DNA of 64,000 nucleotides, from contig NZ_CP022187.1 in assembly GCF_003111645.1 (NCBI RefSeq), positions 930,001-994,000 on the forward strand, given 5' to 3'. Within the stretch, counting starts at the first letter, position 1. Every line of letters begins with the position of its first letter. The stretch is from Parazoarcus communis (GTDB lineage Bacteria > Pseudomonadota > Gammaproteobacteria > Burkholderiales > Rhodocyclaceae). The notes under the pieces were generated by a model, which saw only the letters and a program-made list of their open reading frames with translations, was not told the DNA's origin and made no database searches. Shown piece by piece: positions 53,992 to 62,026 of this stretch. The translations under genes were made by a program, and so were the position numbers.

Positions 53992-54423
53992 ATGGCTATT
54001 ACCTGGATTCTGGTTGCCAACGCCAGCCTGGCGAAACTGTATGCGAACCTCGGCCCGAACAAGGGTCTCAAGCTGGTCAAGGAGCTGATCCACCCCGAGA
54101 GCAGGCAGAAGAACGCCGAGCTTGCAAGTGACCGCACCGGCAGTACCGGCGGTAACGGCGGTCCGATGGAACCGCACTCGGTTCCCAAGCAGCACGAAGC
54201 CAAAGTGTTTGCGCAGGAGATCGCAACAACGCTTTATAACGGACGGGCGAGCAACGCGTACAAGCGCGCAATCATCGTCGCCCCGCCGGCGTTCATGGGA
54301 ATGTTGAATAACTCCCTCGATGCGCCCACTGCCCAGATGGTCAGTGACCGTTTCGAGAAAGACTACACCAAGGCACCCGAGTCGGAACTCGCAAGCCGAC
54401 TGTCAACAGCCATCTTCCTTTGA
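53992..54423 (+). CDS. Host attachment protein family (PF10116-like)
   Basis: 143 aa from the ATG at 53992, preceded by GGAGG 8 nt upstream. The pattern TWILVANASLAKLYANLGP, then PESRQKNAELASDRTGSTGG and AKVFAQEIATTLYNG matches the family named after an Agrobacterium attachment protein. The family fold resembles archaeal release factor/BaeRF domains. The actual role is not established. Upstream (53810-53991) an AT-rich TAATAAT (53892-53898) may serve as a -10. Confidence 0.8.
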   Translation: MAITWILVANASLAKLYANLGPNKGLKLVKELIHPESRQKNAELASDRTGSTGGNGGPMEPHSVPKQHEAKVFAQEIATTLYNGRASNAYKRAIIVAPPAFMGMLNNSLDAPTAQMVSDRFEKDYTKAPESELASRLSTAIFL

Positions 54424-54481
54424 TTCTTCGAGCGTCTTCTGACCGAAGACGATGGTGAGGGCTCGTCCCCACCGAAGAGCC

Positions 54482-54512
54482 GCGGGGCGCTTTGCGCCCC
54501 GCAATTTCGTTT
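54482..54512 (+). terminator. Intrinsic terminator after the host-attachment family gene
   Basis: GCGGGGCGC (54482-54490) and GCGCCCCGC (54494-54502) give a 9-bp GC stem with a TTT loop, followed by a T-rich tract (AATTTCGTTT). A weaker hairpin, CGTCTTC-TGACC-GAAGACG, lies upstream at 54433-54451. Confidence 0.75.
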
Positions 54513-54598
54513 ACCGCTCGGAAAATGCGCGACGGGTCCTGTCCCGAACGGATGCAGGGCGGCGATAATGCAGGCCTGTCTCCATTGCCTGTCCGCTC

Positions 54599-55252
54599 AT
54601 GTCCTCATACCCCCACGTCCTGTTCGACCTCGATGGCACGCTGATCGACTCCGCACCCGCAATTGTTGCCAGCTTTCGCGATGCGTTTGCCAGCGCAGGC
54701 CGGACGCCGACGGTTGCAATCGACAGCAGCATCATCGGCCCACCCCTGCTCGAAACGCTCGAACTCCTGAGCGGCAGCCAGGACCCAAGACTGATCGCCA
54801 CCCTGGCCGAACATTTCAAGGCCAGTTACGACACCACGGGCCTTCTGAAAACCGCAGCGTACGACGGAATCGGCGACATGCTCGCGCAGCTTCATCGCGC
54901 CGGACGCTCACTCTCGATCGCCACGAACAAGCGCATCCACCCCACCCGCCTGATCCTCGACCATCTGGGATGGACTGATTACTTTGACGCGGTCTATGCG
55001 CTGGACCTGTTCCAGCCCAGGCTCGCCAACAAGGCGGCGATGATCGGCCGCCTGCTTGCAGATCGCAGCATCCCGGTCTCGGCTGCGGTCTACATCGGCG
55101 ATCGCGCGGAAGACGGCGAGTCGGCCGACGCCAACAAGCTTCCCTTCATTGCCACAACCTGGGGATACGGGAGTCTGGAGCAGGATGAGCTGTCACCGCA
55201 CTGGCGCGCAGCCGCAACGCCTGCGGATCTGCTGAAACTGCTGCTGGACTGA
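54599..55252 (+). CDS. HAD superfamily phosphatase (phosphoglycolate phosphatase-like)
   Basis: 217 aa. Motif I is FDLDGTLIDS with nucleophile Asp10 and Asp12. Motif II is SIATNKRIHPT and motif IV is YIGDRAEDGESADAN. The cap domain is helical (subclass I), as in Gph and related phosphatases. The substrate could be phosphoglycolate or another small phosphate ester. Monocistronic; the following hairpin separates it from ispF. Confidence 0.88.
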   Translation: MSSYPHVLFDLDGTLIDSAPAIVASFRDAFASAGRTPTVAIDSSIIGPPLLETLELLSGSQDPRLIATLAEHFKASYDTTGLLKTAAYDGIGDMLAQLHRAGRSLSIATNKRIHPTRLILDHLGWTDYFDAVYALDLFQPRLANKAAMIGRLLADRSIPVSAAVYIGDRAEDGESADANKLPFIATTWGYGSLEQDELSPHWRAAATPADLLKLLLD

Positions 55253-55262
55253 TCGAACGGGC

Positions 55263-55294
55263 GGCAGGCAGCGATTGCAGGTTCGCTGCCTGCC
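55263..55294. repeat. Strong 12-bp hairpin between the HAD gene and ispF
   Basis: GGCAGGCAGCGA (55263-55274) pairs perfectly with TCGCTGCCTGCC (55283-55294) around an 8-nt loop. There is no T tract on either side. It lies between convergent genes, so a transcription-ending or mRNA-stabilising role is likely. Confidence 0.55.
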
Positions 55295-55352
55295 TCCACA
55301 GCAGACCGTCGGCCGGTGACAGGGAGCCGCAGCCCAGACTCCAAGGCTGTGC

Positions 55353-55844
55353 TCAGGCCGTCAAGGCCGCGAGCAGCACGACGACCTGGGCAGCGATACC
55401 TTCACCGCGCCCGGTAAAGCCGAGCTTCTCGGTGGTCTTGCCCTTGATGTTCACTGCAGCGGCTTCCAGTTCGAGATCAGCCGCAATGTTGCCAACCATG
55501 GCCGGCGCATGCGGCAGGATCTTCGGCGCCTTGCAGATCACTGTCGCATCGACGTTCACAACGCCCCAGCCGGCCGCCTTCACACGCTCGAAAGCCGTCC
55601 GCAGGAGCACCCGGCTGTCGGCGCCCGCATGCGCGGGGTCGGTATCGGGAAACAGGCGGCCGATGTCACCCAGACCTGCCGCGCCAAGCAAGGCATCGGT
55701 CAGGGCGTGCAGAAGCACGTCGGCGTCCGAATGCCCGAGCAGGCCGCGCTCATGGGGGATGGTGACGCCGCCAACCACCAGCGGGCGCCCGGCGACGAGG
55801 GCATGCACGTCGAAGCCCTGCCCGATCCGAAACGGAATATTCAT
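55353..55844 (-). CDS. ispF: 2-C-methyl-D-erythritol 2,4-cyclodiphosphate synthase
   Basis: 163 aa. The zinc site is seen in GQGFDVHAL and [26 protein letters not shown], with LFPDTDP. The trimeric enzyme forms the cyclic diphosphate in the MEP isoprenoid pathway. The start shares one base with the ispD stop. The pathway feeds the farnesyl diphosphate used by hpnCDE. Confidence 0.96.
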   Translation of the reverse strand: MNIPFRIGQGFDVHALVAGRPLVVGGVTIPHERGLLGHSDADVLLHALTDALLGAAGLGDIGRLFPDTDPAHAGADSRVLLRTAFERVKAAGWGVVNVDATVICKAPKILPHAPAMVGNIAADLELEAAAVNIKGKTTEKLGFTGRGEGIAAQVVVLLAALTA

Positions 55845-56551
55845 CAGTTCATGCCTTCACGGTTGTTCAGGATCCACTCGGCCAGATGCAGGTCGAGCGG
55901 ATAGGTTACTTTGAGATTGGTGGCGTCGCCCTCGATCAGACGCGGTCGCAGGCCGGCAGCCTCGATTGCGCTGGCCTCGTCGGTGACGTTTCTCGCGCCT
56001 TCCAGCGCGCGCCGCAGCATGATGTAGCGGAACATCTGCGGCGTCTGCGCCTGCCACAGACTGTCACGCGGGACGGTCGCCGCAACATGCCGATGTTCGT
56101 CTGCGCGCTTGAGGGTATCCGCAACCTGCACACCGAGCAGACCGCCAACCTCATCGTGGGCGAGTTCGCGCACGAGTTTGTCGATGTGCCAGGGTGCGAG
56201 GCAGGGACGCGCCGCGTCGTGCACCAGCACCCAGTCGGCAGCAGACGCCTCGCCCGCAATCGCCCGCAAACCGGCGAGCACGGTATCCGCGCGGGTCGGA
56301 CCGCCACAGAACAGCGGCACCAGCTTGGGTTCGAGATCACGCCAGTCGTAGCGTGCCCATTCGGCATCGCCGACCGAGAGAATGACAAAGACCTTGTCGA
56401 TCTCGGGCGCCGCACACAAGGTGGCCAGTGCATGGCGAATCATCGGCTGCCCAAGCAGCGGGAGATACTGCTTGGGACGGTCGGATGCCATGCGCGCACC
56501 ACTGCCGGCGGCCGGGACGATGGCGAAATGTTTGGGGGGAGAGGTCTGCAT
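55844..56551 (-). CDS. ispD: 2-C-methyl-D-erythritol 4-phosphate cytidylyltransferase
   Basis: 235 aa. The nucleotide-binding loop is [21 protein letters not shown], then [11 protein letters not shown]. It makes CDP-methylerythritol in the MEP pathway. It is followed directly by ispF, the standard gene pair. Some proteobacteria place ispD after ftsB; here no ftsB is adjacent. Confidence 0.96.
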   Translation of the reverse strand: MQTSPPKHFAIVPAAGSGARMASDRPKQYLPLLGQPMIRHALATLCAAPEIDKVFVILSVGDAEWARYDWRDLEPKLVPLFCGGPTRADTVLAGLRAIAGEASAADWVLVHDAARPCLAPWHIDKLVRELAHDEVGGLLGVQVADTLKRADEHRHVAATVPRDSLWQAQTPQMFRYIMLRRALEGARNVTDEASAIEAAGLRPRLIEGDATNLKVTYPLDLHLAEWILNNREGMN

Positions 56552-56683
56552 GGCGCGGATTCTAACTGCAGCGAACGATTACGCCATAACCCGGAATCGA
56601 CTAGAGTGATCACCATGTCGCGCTCAGGCGTTTGCCTGGCACCATCGAGCATCATGAACGCGTATTACTGAAGGACGGCACGC

Positions 56684-57955
56684 ATGCCATTCAATGCGTC
56701 AATTCCGGTCGATCCGGCACAGATTGAGACTTTCCTGACCGCAATCGGCATCGGCTTGCTGATCGGGCTCGAGCGCGAGCGCGTTCCATCCGCACGCGCA
56801 GGCCTGCGCACCTTTGGTCTCGTCGCCCTGCTCGGGGCCCTCGCCGGCCTGCTCAGCCAGCACCTGCAGAGCATCGCGCCCTTTGCAGTGGGGATGGCAG
56901 TGATCGGGGCGATGATCATCGCCGCCTACCTGCGCCACCCCGACCCGAACGACCCCGGCACGACCTCGGTCGCCGCGCTGATGGTGTGCTACTGCCTCGG
57001 GACGGCCGTGTGGCTCGGCTATGCAAAGATCGCCGTCATGCTTGCCGTTGGTACCACCGTGCTGCTGTATTTCAAGACCCAGCTGCGTGGCATCGCAACC
57101 CGGCTCGGGCCGCGCGACTGGATCTCCATCCTGCAGTTCAGCGTGCTGTCGCTCGTCATCCTTCCCATTCTGCCCAACGAGGAGTTCGGCCCCTACGGAG
57201 CGCTCAACCCGTACCAGATCTGGTGGATGGTCGTGCTGATCTCGGGGGTGAGCCTCGCGGGCTACGCCGCGCTGCAGCTCGTCGGCGCAAAGCATGGCGC
57301 GGCCTTCGTTGGCATCTTCGGGGGCCTGGCCTCGAGTACGGCCACCACCATGGTGTACGCACGCAATGCGCGCGCATCGGAAGGGTTGTCGTCGATGGCG
57401 GCCCTTGTCATCGTGCTCGCCAACCTCGTCATGGTCGTGCGCGTCACCGTGGTGGCAGCGGTTGTCGCCCCCGGCGTGCTGCCCGCCCTGTTCCATGTGG
57501 TGATACCGGCGCTGAGCTTTGGTGGCATCGCGCTGCTGATGAGCTGGCGACAACTGAGCAATGGCGGTCATGCGGTGCTGCCCGAGACCAGTAACCCGAC
57601 CGAGTTGCGCACCGCGCTGGGCTTCGGCGCACTGTATGCCGTCGTGCTCTTCTGTGCCGCATGGCTGTCCGACTATGCAGGCACCGGCGGGCTGTACGTA
57701 CTGGCGATCGTCACCGGCTTCACCGACATCGACGCCATCGCCTTGTCGAGCCTGCGTCTGTTTGCCCTCGACAAGCTCGCACTGGAGCCGGCGGCAATCG
57801 CGATCGGTCTCGGCATGATTGCAAACCTCAGCTTCAAGGCCGGCATGGCCGCCGTGATTGGCGGACAGTCGCTGGGACGCAAGGTGTTCGCGGGGATGGG
57901 TTCGGTCGCCCTCGGGCTGGCGCTGGGAATTGGCTGGCACGCGCTGGGTCTATAA
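56684..57955 (+). CDS. MgtC/SapB and DUF4010 membrane protein
   Basis: 423 aa with about twelve TM helices. The N-terminal part has the MgtC-like motif TAIGIGLLIGLERER (residues 18-32). The rest matches the DUF4010 pattern with FVGIFGGLASSTATTMVYARNAR and a C-terminal GFTDIDAIALSSL. It may be an ion- or metal-linked membrane protein; the function is not known. It is 35 nt before the Memo-like gene on the same strand, so it may be co-transcribed with the AmmeMemoRadiSam genes. Confidence 0.85.
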   Translation: MPFNASIPVDPAQIETFLTAIGIGLLIGLERERVPSARAGLRTFGLVALLGALAGLLSQHLQSIAPFAVGMAVIGAMIIAAYLRHPDPNDPGTTSVAALMVCYCLGTAVWLGYAKIAVMLAVGTTVLLYFKTQLRGIATRLGPRDWISILQFSVLSLVILPILPNEEFGPYGALNPYQIWWMVVLISGVSLAGYAALQLVGAKHGAAFVGIFGGLASSTATTMVYARNARASEGLSSMAALVIVLANLVMVVRVTVVAAVVAPGVLPALFHVVIPALSFGGIALLMSWRQLSNGGHAVLPETSNPTELRTALGFGALYAVVLFCAAWLSDYAGTGGLYVLAIVTGFTDIDAIALSSLRLFALDKLALEPAAIAIGLGMIANLSFKAGMAAVIGGQSLGRKVFAGMGSVALGLALGIGWHALGL

Positions 57956-57990
57956 TCAGAACTGAGCCAGCGCAAGGGGAAGGTCTGTTC

Positions 57991-58815
57991 ATGGCGATTG
58001 CTTCGATACGCCCGGCTGCCGTTGCCGGTCAATTCTATCCCGCCGACGAGCGCGTTTTGCGCATGCAGTTGAGCGAACTGCTGGCCTCGGCCGTTCCGCT
58101 GGAACAGGTAGCGCCACCGAAGGCGATCATCGTTCCGCATGCGGGTTACATCTATTCGGGTCCCGTCGCCGCCGCGGCCTATGGGGCCGTGCTCCCCTTG
58201 CGCAGCCAGATCCGCCGCGTGGTCATGCTCGGCCCGACACACCGCATGGCAGTCAACGGCTTTGCCTTGCCCGCCGCGCAGTCATTCGAAACACCACTGG
58301 GCCGGGTCGCGATCGATCGCGAGGGCTGGAGTGAGCTGCAGCAGCGCCCGGACCTGACCGTCGACGATCGACCCCACGCGTATGAGCACTGTCTGGAGGT
58401 GCAACTTCCGTTTCTGCAGACCGTGCTGGAGCGCTTCACCCTGCTGCCGGTACTGGTGGGCGACGCCTCGACCGATGCCGTCGCCGCGCTCATCGAGTCG
58501 GTGTGGGGCGGACCGGAAACCCTGATCGTGATCAGTTCGGACCTGTCGCATTTCCACTCCTACCAGCAGGCGCAGTGTCAGGACCGCGAGACCGTTGACC
58601 GGATCCTTGCCATGCGCAGCGGACTGGGTCACGAACAGGCCTGTGGTGCAACGCCGGTCAACGGCCTTTTGCGGACTGCAGCACGCCACGGACTCGTGCC
58701 TCACCTGCTGGACATCCGAAACTCCGGCGATACGGCGGGCGACCGCAACCGTGTCGTCGGCTACGCCAGCATTGCCTTCTGTGACCCGGTGCCCCATGCA
58801 AGCAAACAACACTGA
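57991..58815 (+). CDS. amrB: AmmeMemoRadiSam system protein B (MEMO1-like)
   Basis: 274 aa from the ATG at 57991, with AAGG upstream; the frame is open far upstream inside the MgtC gene and that part is a shadow. VPHAGYIYSGPVAAAAYGA, then LGPTHRM, HAYEHCLEVQLPFLQ and SSDLSHFH match the Memo fold. Human MEMO1 binds metal through His49, His81 and Cys244; the counterparts His50, His84 and Cys218 (in ACGATPVNGLL) are all present. The fold resembles extradiol-type LigB dioxygenases. It overlaps the AMMECR1-like gene by 20 nt. Confidence 0.9.
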   Translation: MAIASIRPAAVAGQFYPADERVLRMQLSELLASAVPLEQVAPPKAIIVPHAGYIYSGPVAAAAYGAVLPLRSQIRRVVMLGPTHRMAVNGFALPAAQSFETPLGRVAIDREGWSELQQRPDLTVDDRPHAYEHCLEVQLPFLQTVLERFTLLPVLVGDASTDAVAALIESVWGGPETLIVISSDLSHFHSYQQAQCQDRETVDRILAMRSGLGHEQACGATPVNGLLRTAARHGLVPHLLDIRNSGDTAGDRNRVVGYASIAFCDPVPHASKQH

Positions 58816-59368
58816 ACAGGACGATCCCGGTCCGCGCCTTCTCGCCCGTGCGCGGCAGGCCATTGGCCACTACCTTGGCATCGCCCCCGAGCCGGCGGAC
58901 GATGCCCGACTTGCACAGCGCGGTGCATGCTTTGTCACGCTCACCATCGATGGCGTTCTGCGCGGCTGCATTGGCAGCATCCGTCCGCAGCGCACCCTCG
59001 CTGACGACATCGCCACCAATGCAGTGGCGGCAGCCAGCCGCGATCCGCGCTTCCCTCCGCTGACGGCAGACGAGTTTGCACGGGTACGGATCGAAGTCTC
59101 GCTGCTGTCCTCGCCGGATTTCATCGAGTTCACCGACGAAGCCGATCTGCTGCGCCAGATCACGCCGCACGAAGACGGTCTCATCCTGTTTGCCGGATGC
59201 CGCAGCGCGACTTTTCTGCCTCAGGTATGGGAGCAGCTGCCGCAGCCCGAACATTTTCTTGCCGCCCTGAAACAGAAAGCCGGGCTTGATCCCGAGCGGC
59301 CTGTCAATGGCATGATGGCGGCCCGCTTCAGCGTCAGAAAGTGGGAGGAAACTTCCCGGGAGGCATGA
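58796..59368 (+). CDS. amrA: AmmeMemoRadiSam system protein A (AMMECR1-like)
   Basis: 190 aa. CFVTLTIDGVLRGCIGSIRP carries the invariant LRGCIG motif (residues 55-60). DPRFPPLTADEFARVRIEVSLLS is the second family block. AMMECR1 proteins have no known reaction. The start is inside the end of the Memo-like gene, and the stop overlaps the radical SAM start (ATGA), so the three products are probably made in fixed ratio. Confidence 0.9.
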   Translation: MQANNTEQDDPGPRLLARARQAIGHYLGIAPEPADDARLAQRGACFVTLTIDGVLRGCIGSIRPQRTLADDIATNAVAAASRDPRFPPLTADEFARVRIEVSLLSSPDFIEFTDEADLLRQITPHEDGLILFAGCRSATFLPQVWEQLPQPEHFLAALKQKAGLDPERPVNGMMAARFSVRKWEETSREA

Positions 59369-60444
59369 TGAACCATGCGGCGCAGTACTGGCATCGGCTC
59401 GCGGACGGGCGAATCCAGTGCGATCTTTGTCCGCGATACTGCAAACTCCACAAAGATCAGCGCGGTGCATGCTTTGTGCGCATGCGCGAAGCCGACGCCA
59501 TAGTGCTCACAACCTATGGGCGAAGCTCCGGATTCTGCATCGATCCCATCGAGAAGAAACCGCTAAACCATTTCTACCCTGGCAGCAGCGTGTTCTCCTT
59601 CGGCACCGCGGGATGCAATCTCGCCTGCAAGTTCTGCCAGAACTGGGACATCTCCAAATCACGCGACATGGACCGCCTGATGGATGCAGCCTCGCCCGAC
59701 GAGATCGCTGCGACGGCGGCGGCTCACGGGTGTACGAGCGTCGCTTTCACCTACAACGATCCGGTGATCTTTGCCGAGTATGCGATCGACGTGGCGGCGG
59801 CCTGTCATCGACGCGACATTCGAACCGTTGCGGTCACCGCCGGATACATTACCGAGCTGGCGCGCGGAGATTTCTTCTCCTGCATGGACGCGGCGAACGT
59901 CGACCTGAAGGCCTTCACCGACGACTTCTATGTGCAACTGTGCGGCGCCCACCTTCAGCCCGTACTCGACACCCTGGTCTGGTTGCATCATGAAACCCAG
60001 GTATGGGTCGAACTGACCACACTGCTGATTCCCGGACGCAACGACAGCGACGCGGAGATCAAGGCGATGTCGCGCTGGGTGCACGACGAAATGGGCCCCG
60101 AAGTACCGCTGCATTTCACCGCTTTTCATCCCGACTTCAAACTCGACGACCTGCCCCCAACCCCGCCGAAGACGCTGACGAGGGCGCGCCAACTGGCACT
60201 GGATGCCGGCCTGAAGCACGTCTACACCGGCAACGTGCATGACCTGGAAGGGGGGCGCACACGGTGTACGCAGTGCAACGAAGTCCTGATCGAGCGTGAC
60301 TGGTACGACATCCTGGCGTACCGGCTCACCAGCAAGGGCGAGTGCCCGAGCTGTCATGCATCGCTTGCTGGCCGCTTCGGCGAATTTGCCGGCGCCTTTG
60401 GCCCGCGACGGATCAGCGTGCCGATTCATCGCGAGCCCGGCTGA
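59365..60444 (+). CDS. amrS: AmmeMemoRadiSam system radical SAM enzyme
   Basis: 359 aa. The radical SAM cluster motif is CNLACKFC (Cys84, Cys88, Cys91). Extra cysteines stand at 19, 22, 26 and 36 (CDLCPRYC, then GACF), and a C-terminal CTQC with CPSC pair could bind zinc or another cluster. The sequence is related to pyruvate formate-lyase activating enzymes, with TYNDP and DVAAACHRRDIRTVAVT. No glycyl-radical enzyme is nearby, so it probably acts on another target, perhaps with the A and B proteins. Confidence 0.92.
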   Translation: MMNHAAQYWHRLADGRIQCDLCPRYCKLHKDQRGACFVRMREADAIVLTTYGRSSGFCIDPIEKKPLNHFYPGSSVFSFGTAGCNLACKFCQNWDISKSRDMDRLMDAASPDEIAATAAAHGCTSVAFTYNDPVIFAEYAIDVAAACHRRDIRTVAVTAGYITELARGDFFSCMDAANVDLKAFTDDFYVQLCGAHLQPVLDTLVWLHHETQVWVELTTLLIPGRNDSDAEIKAMSRWVHDEMGPEVPLHFTAFHPDFKLDDLPPTPPKTLTRARQLALDAGLKHVYTGNVHDLEGGRTRCTQCNEVLIERDWYDILAYRLTSKGECPSCHASLAGRFGEFAGAFGPRRISVPIHREPG

Positions 60445-60488
60445 CACACGCCGGGCGTGGCGGTTGCGACGCCCCTCGACGCTGTGAG

Positions 60489-61250
60489 ATGCTGTGCGAA
60501 ACGCCCCGGCTTATTACTTCAGGTCGATACAAATTGAAGCTGCGAACCACCCCGATCAGCATACCTGCAGAAAGCATCTGGCTTGACGGCACGCTTTCGC
60601 ACGCACCGGACGTCCGCGGCCTCGTGCTGATCCTGCAACCGGGTGCAAACCCGATCGTTCACAAGCGCCAGGCCCTGATCGCCGGCGTTGTTCAAGGCGC
60701 TGGTTTCGCCACGCTCTCGCTCGACCTGCTGACCCGCCACGAGGAGCAGCACGACCCGGACGCCAGTTTCAACGTTACCCGGCTTGCAGAGCGTCTGCTC
60801 GCTGCAAACGACTGGATCGAACACCAGCCACCACTCGAAGCCCTTCCCATCGGCCTGCTTGCATTCGGTACGGCGAGTGCCGCAATCGTGCGTGCGGCTG
60901 CCAAGAAAGATGATCGGTTCGGCGCACTCGCCTGCCTTGCAGGGCGTCCAGACCTCGCCGGCGCGGGCCCATTGCGCAGTCTTCAGGCACCGACCCTGTT
61001 CGTGGTCGGACGAGAAGACCCCGGTACTGCGATACTGCGTCAGGCCTTCGACATGATCCCCGCCGACCGCGAGTGGCGGGCTGCGGACGGCGGCGAAATT
61101 GAACACCTCGCACCCGAGGATCTGAGGCAACGCGCCAGCCTCGTCGCGGAATGGCTGCGCAAGAAGATGCCGCCAAGGCGGGATCAGGTTCCAGACGAGT
61201 TCGAGTTCGATCTGCCCGAAGACCACGCGCTGCCACCTGAAGCAAGCTGA
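60489..61250 (+). CDS. Alpha/beta-hydrolase-like protein (dienelactone hydrolase type)
   Basis: 253 aa from the ATG at 60489; a TTG at 60534 would start closer to the conserved part (LKLRTTPISIPAESIWLDG). Strand and loop patterns fit a DLH-like fold: VRGLVLILQPGANP, LLTRHEEQ and a late LQAPTLFVVGREDPG. The nucleophile elbow is unusual: AFGTASAA in place of GxSxG. The acid and base positions are plausible (GREDPG; EIEHLAPED). It is 45 nt after the radical SAM gene and may be part of that operon. Confidence 0.7.
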   Translation: MLCETPRLITSGRYKLKLRTTPISIPAESIWLDGTLSHAPDVRGLVLILQPGANPIVHKRQALIAGVVQGAGFATLSLDLLTRHEEQHDPDASFNVTRLAERLLAANDWIEHQPPLEALPIGLLAFGTASAAIVRAAAKKDDRFGALACLAGRPDLAGAGPLRSLQAPTLFVVGREDPGTAILRQAFDMIPADREWRAADGGEIEHLAPEDLRQRASLVAEWLRKKMPPRRDQVPDEFEFDLPEDHALPPEAS

Positions 61251-61355
61251 AGAGCACGCCGCCGCGGGGCACACGCGAGGCGACTTGGCCTGAAACCGGT
61301 CACGGACGCTGTCACATGACGGAGTTTGCGGCTTTTCGCGAGGTGAAACGCCGTC

Positions 61356-61361
61356 TAGAAT
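61356..61361 (+). promoter_or_regulatory. Possible -10 of the HExxH protein gene
   Basis: TAGAAT is a 5 of 6 match to the -10 consensus, 31 nt upstream of the ATG. TTTTCG at 61333-61338 is a weak -35 with a 17-nt spacer. Confidence 0.3.
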
Positions 61362-61392
61362 CGAAGAGGTCATTCGAGCAGCGCATACGCAA

Positions 61393-61932
61393 ATGATGAC
61401 ATCCGGTGTCACTTCATCGCTCACCGCCTATACACCTTCGGCTCAGGGAAACGCCGCGAATCGTCGCGTCCCCGATGAAACCGCATTAAGCGAATCGGAA
61501 CAGCAGGCACTGGCTCAGCTCGAGGCGCGAGACAAGCAGGTCCGCGCGCACGAGCAGGCGCACGTCTCGGCCGGCGGCGAGCTGATTACCTCCGGCGCCA
61601 GTTTCACTTACCAGGTCGGCCCCGATAACAAGCGCTACGCAGTTGCGGGCGAGGTTGGCATCGACACTTCGCCCGGCAGCACGCCCGAAGAAACGCTCGA
61701 ACGCGCGACAAGAATCCGCGCCGCAGCACTGGCACCCGCCGACCCTTCCGCGCAGGACCGCCAGGTCGCAGCGCAGGCGGACCGCATGGCAATCGAAGCA
61801 CGCCGGGAGATCAACGCCCAGGCCAAAGCGGAACCGGCACTCGCCGATCGGCGCGAGACGGCGTTAAACCAGCTTGTTTCGCAGGTCAGCGCGACGCCCA
61901 CGGCACGCCCCACCATCGACACTTACGCCTGA
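61393..61932 (+). CDS. Putative metalloprotease of the SprA-related (CJM1_0395) family
   Basis: 179 aa. VRAHEQAHVSAGG holds a metal motif HEQAH at 53-57. It is followed by PDNKRYAVAGEVGIDTSP and IRAAALAPADPSAQDRQVAAQADRM, the family-typical stretch. The protein has no signal peptide and is rich in Ala and Gln in the C-terminal half. A protease role is a family prediction only. Two adjacent ATGs at 61393 and 61396 could start it. Confidence 0.8.
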   Translation: MMTSGVTSSLTAYTPSAQGNAANRRVPDETALSESEQQALAQLEARDKQVRAHEQAHVSAGGELITSGASFTYQVGPDNKRYAVAGEVGIDTSPGSTPEETLERATRIRAAALAPADPSAQDRQVAAQADRMAIEARREINAQAKAEPALADRRETALNQLVSQVSATPTARPTIDTYA

Positions 61933-61957
61933 GATCACCGTCTGACGGCCCCATCGA

Positions 61958-61986
61958 CCGTCATGCGTGACTGGTTCGCCTATAAT
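61958..61986 (+). promoter_or_regulatory. Promoter of mfd
   Basis: A perfect TATAAT at 61981-61986, with a weak -35 CCGTCA (61958-61963) after a 17-nt spacer. It leaves a leader of about 35 nt before the ATG at 62027. Confidence 0.6.
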
Positions 61987-62026
61987 TGGGCGCTTTCCTG
62001 CTGCAAGAACGCCTCCGCGAAGCCCC

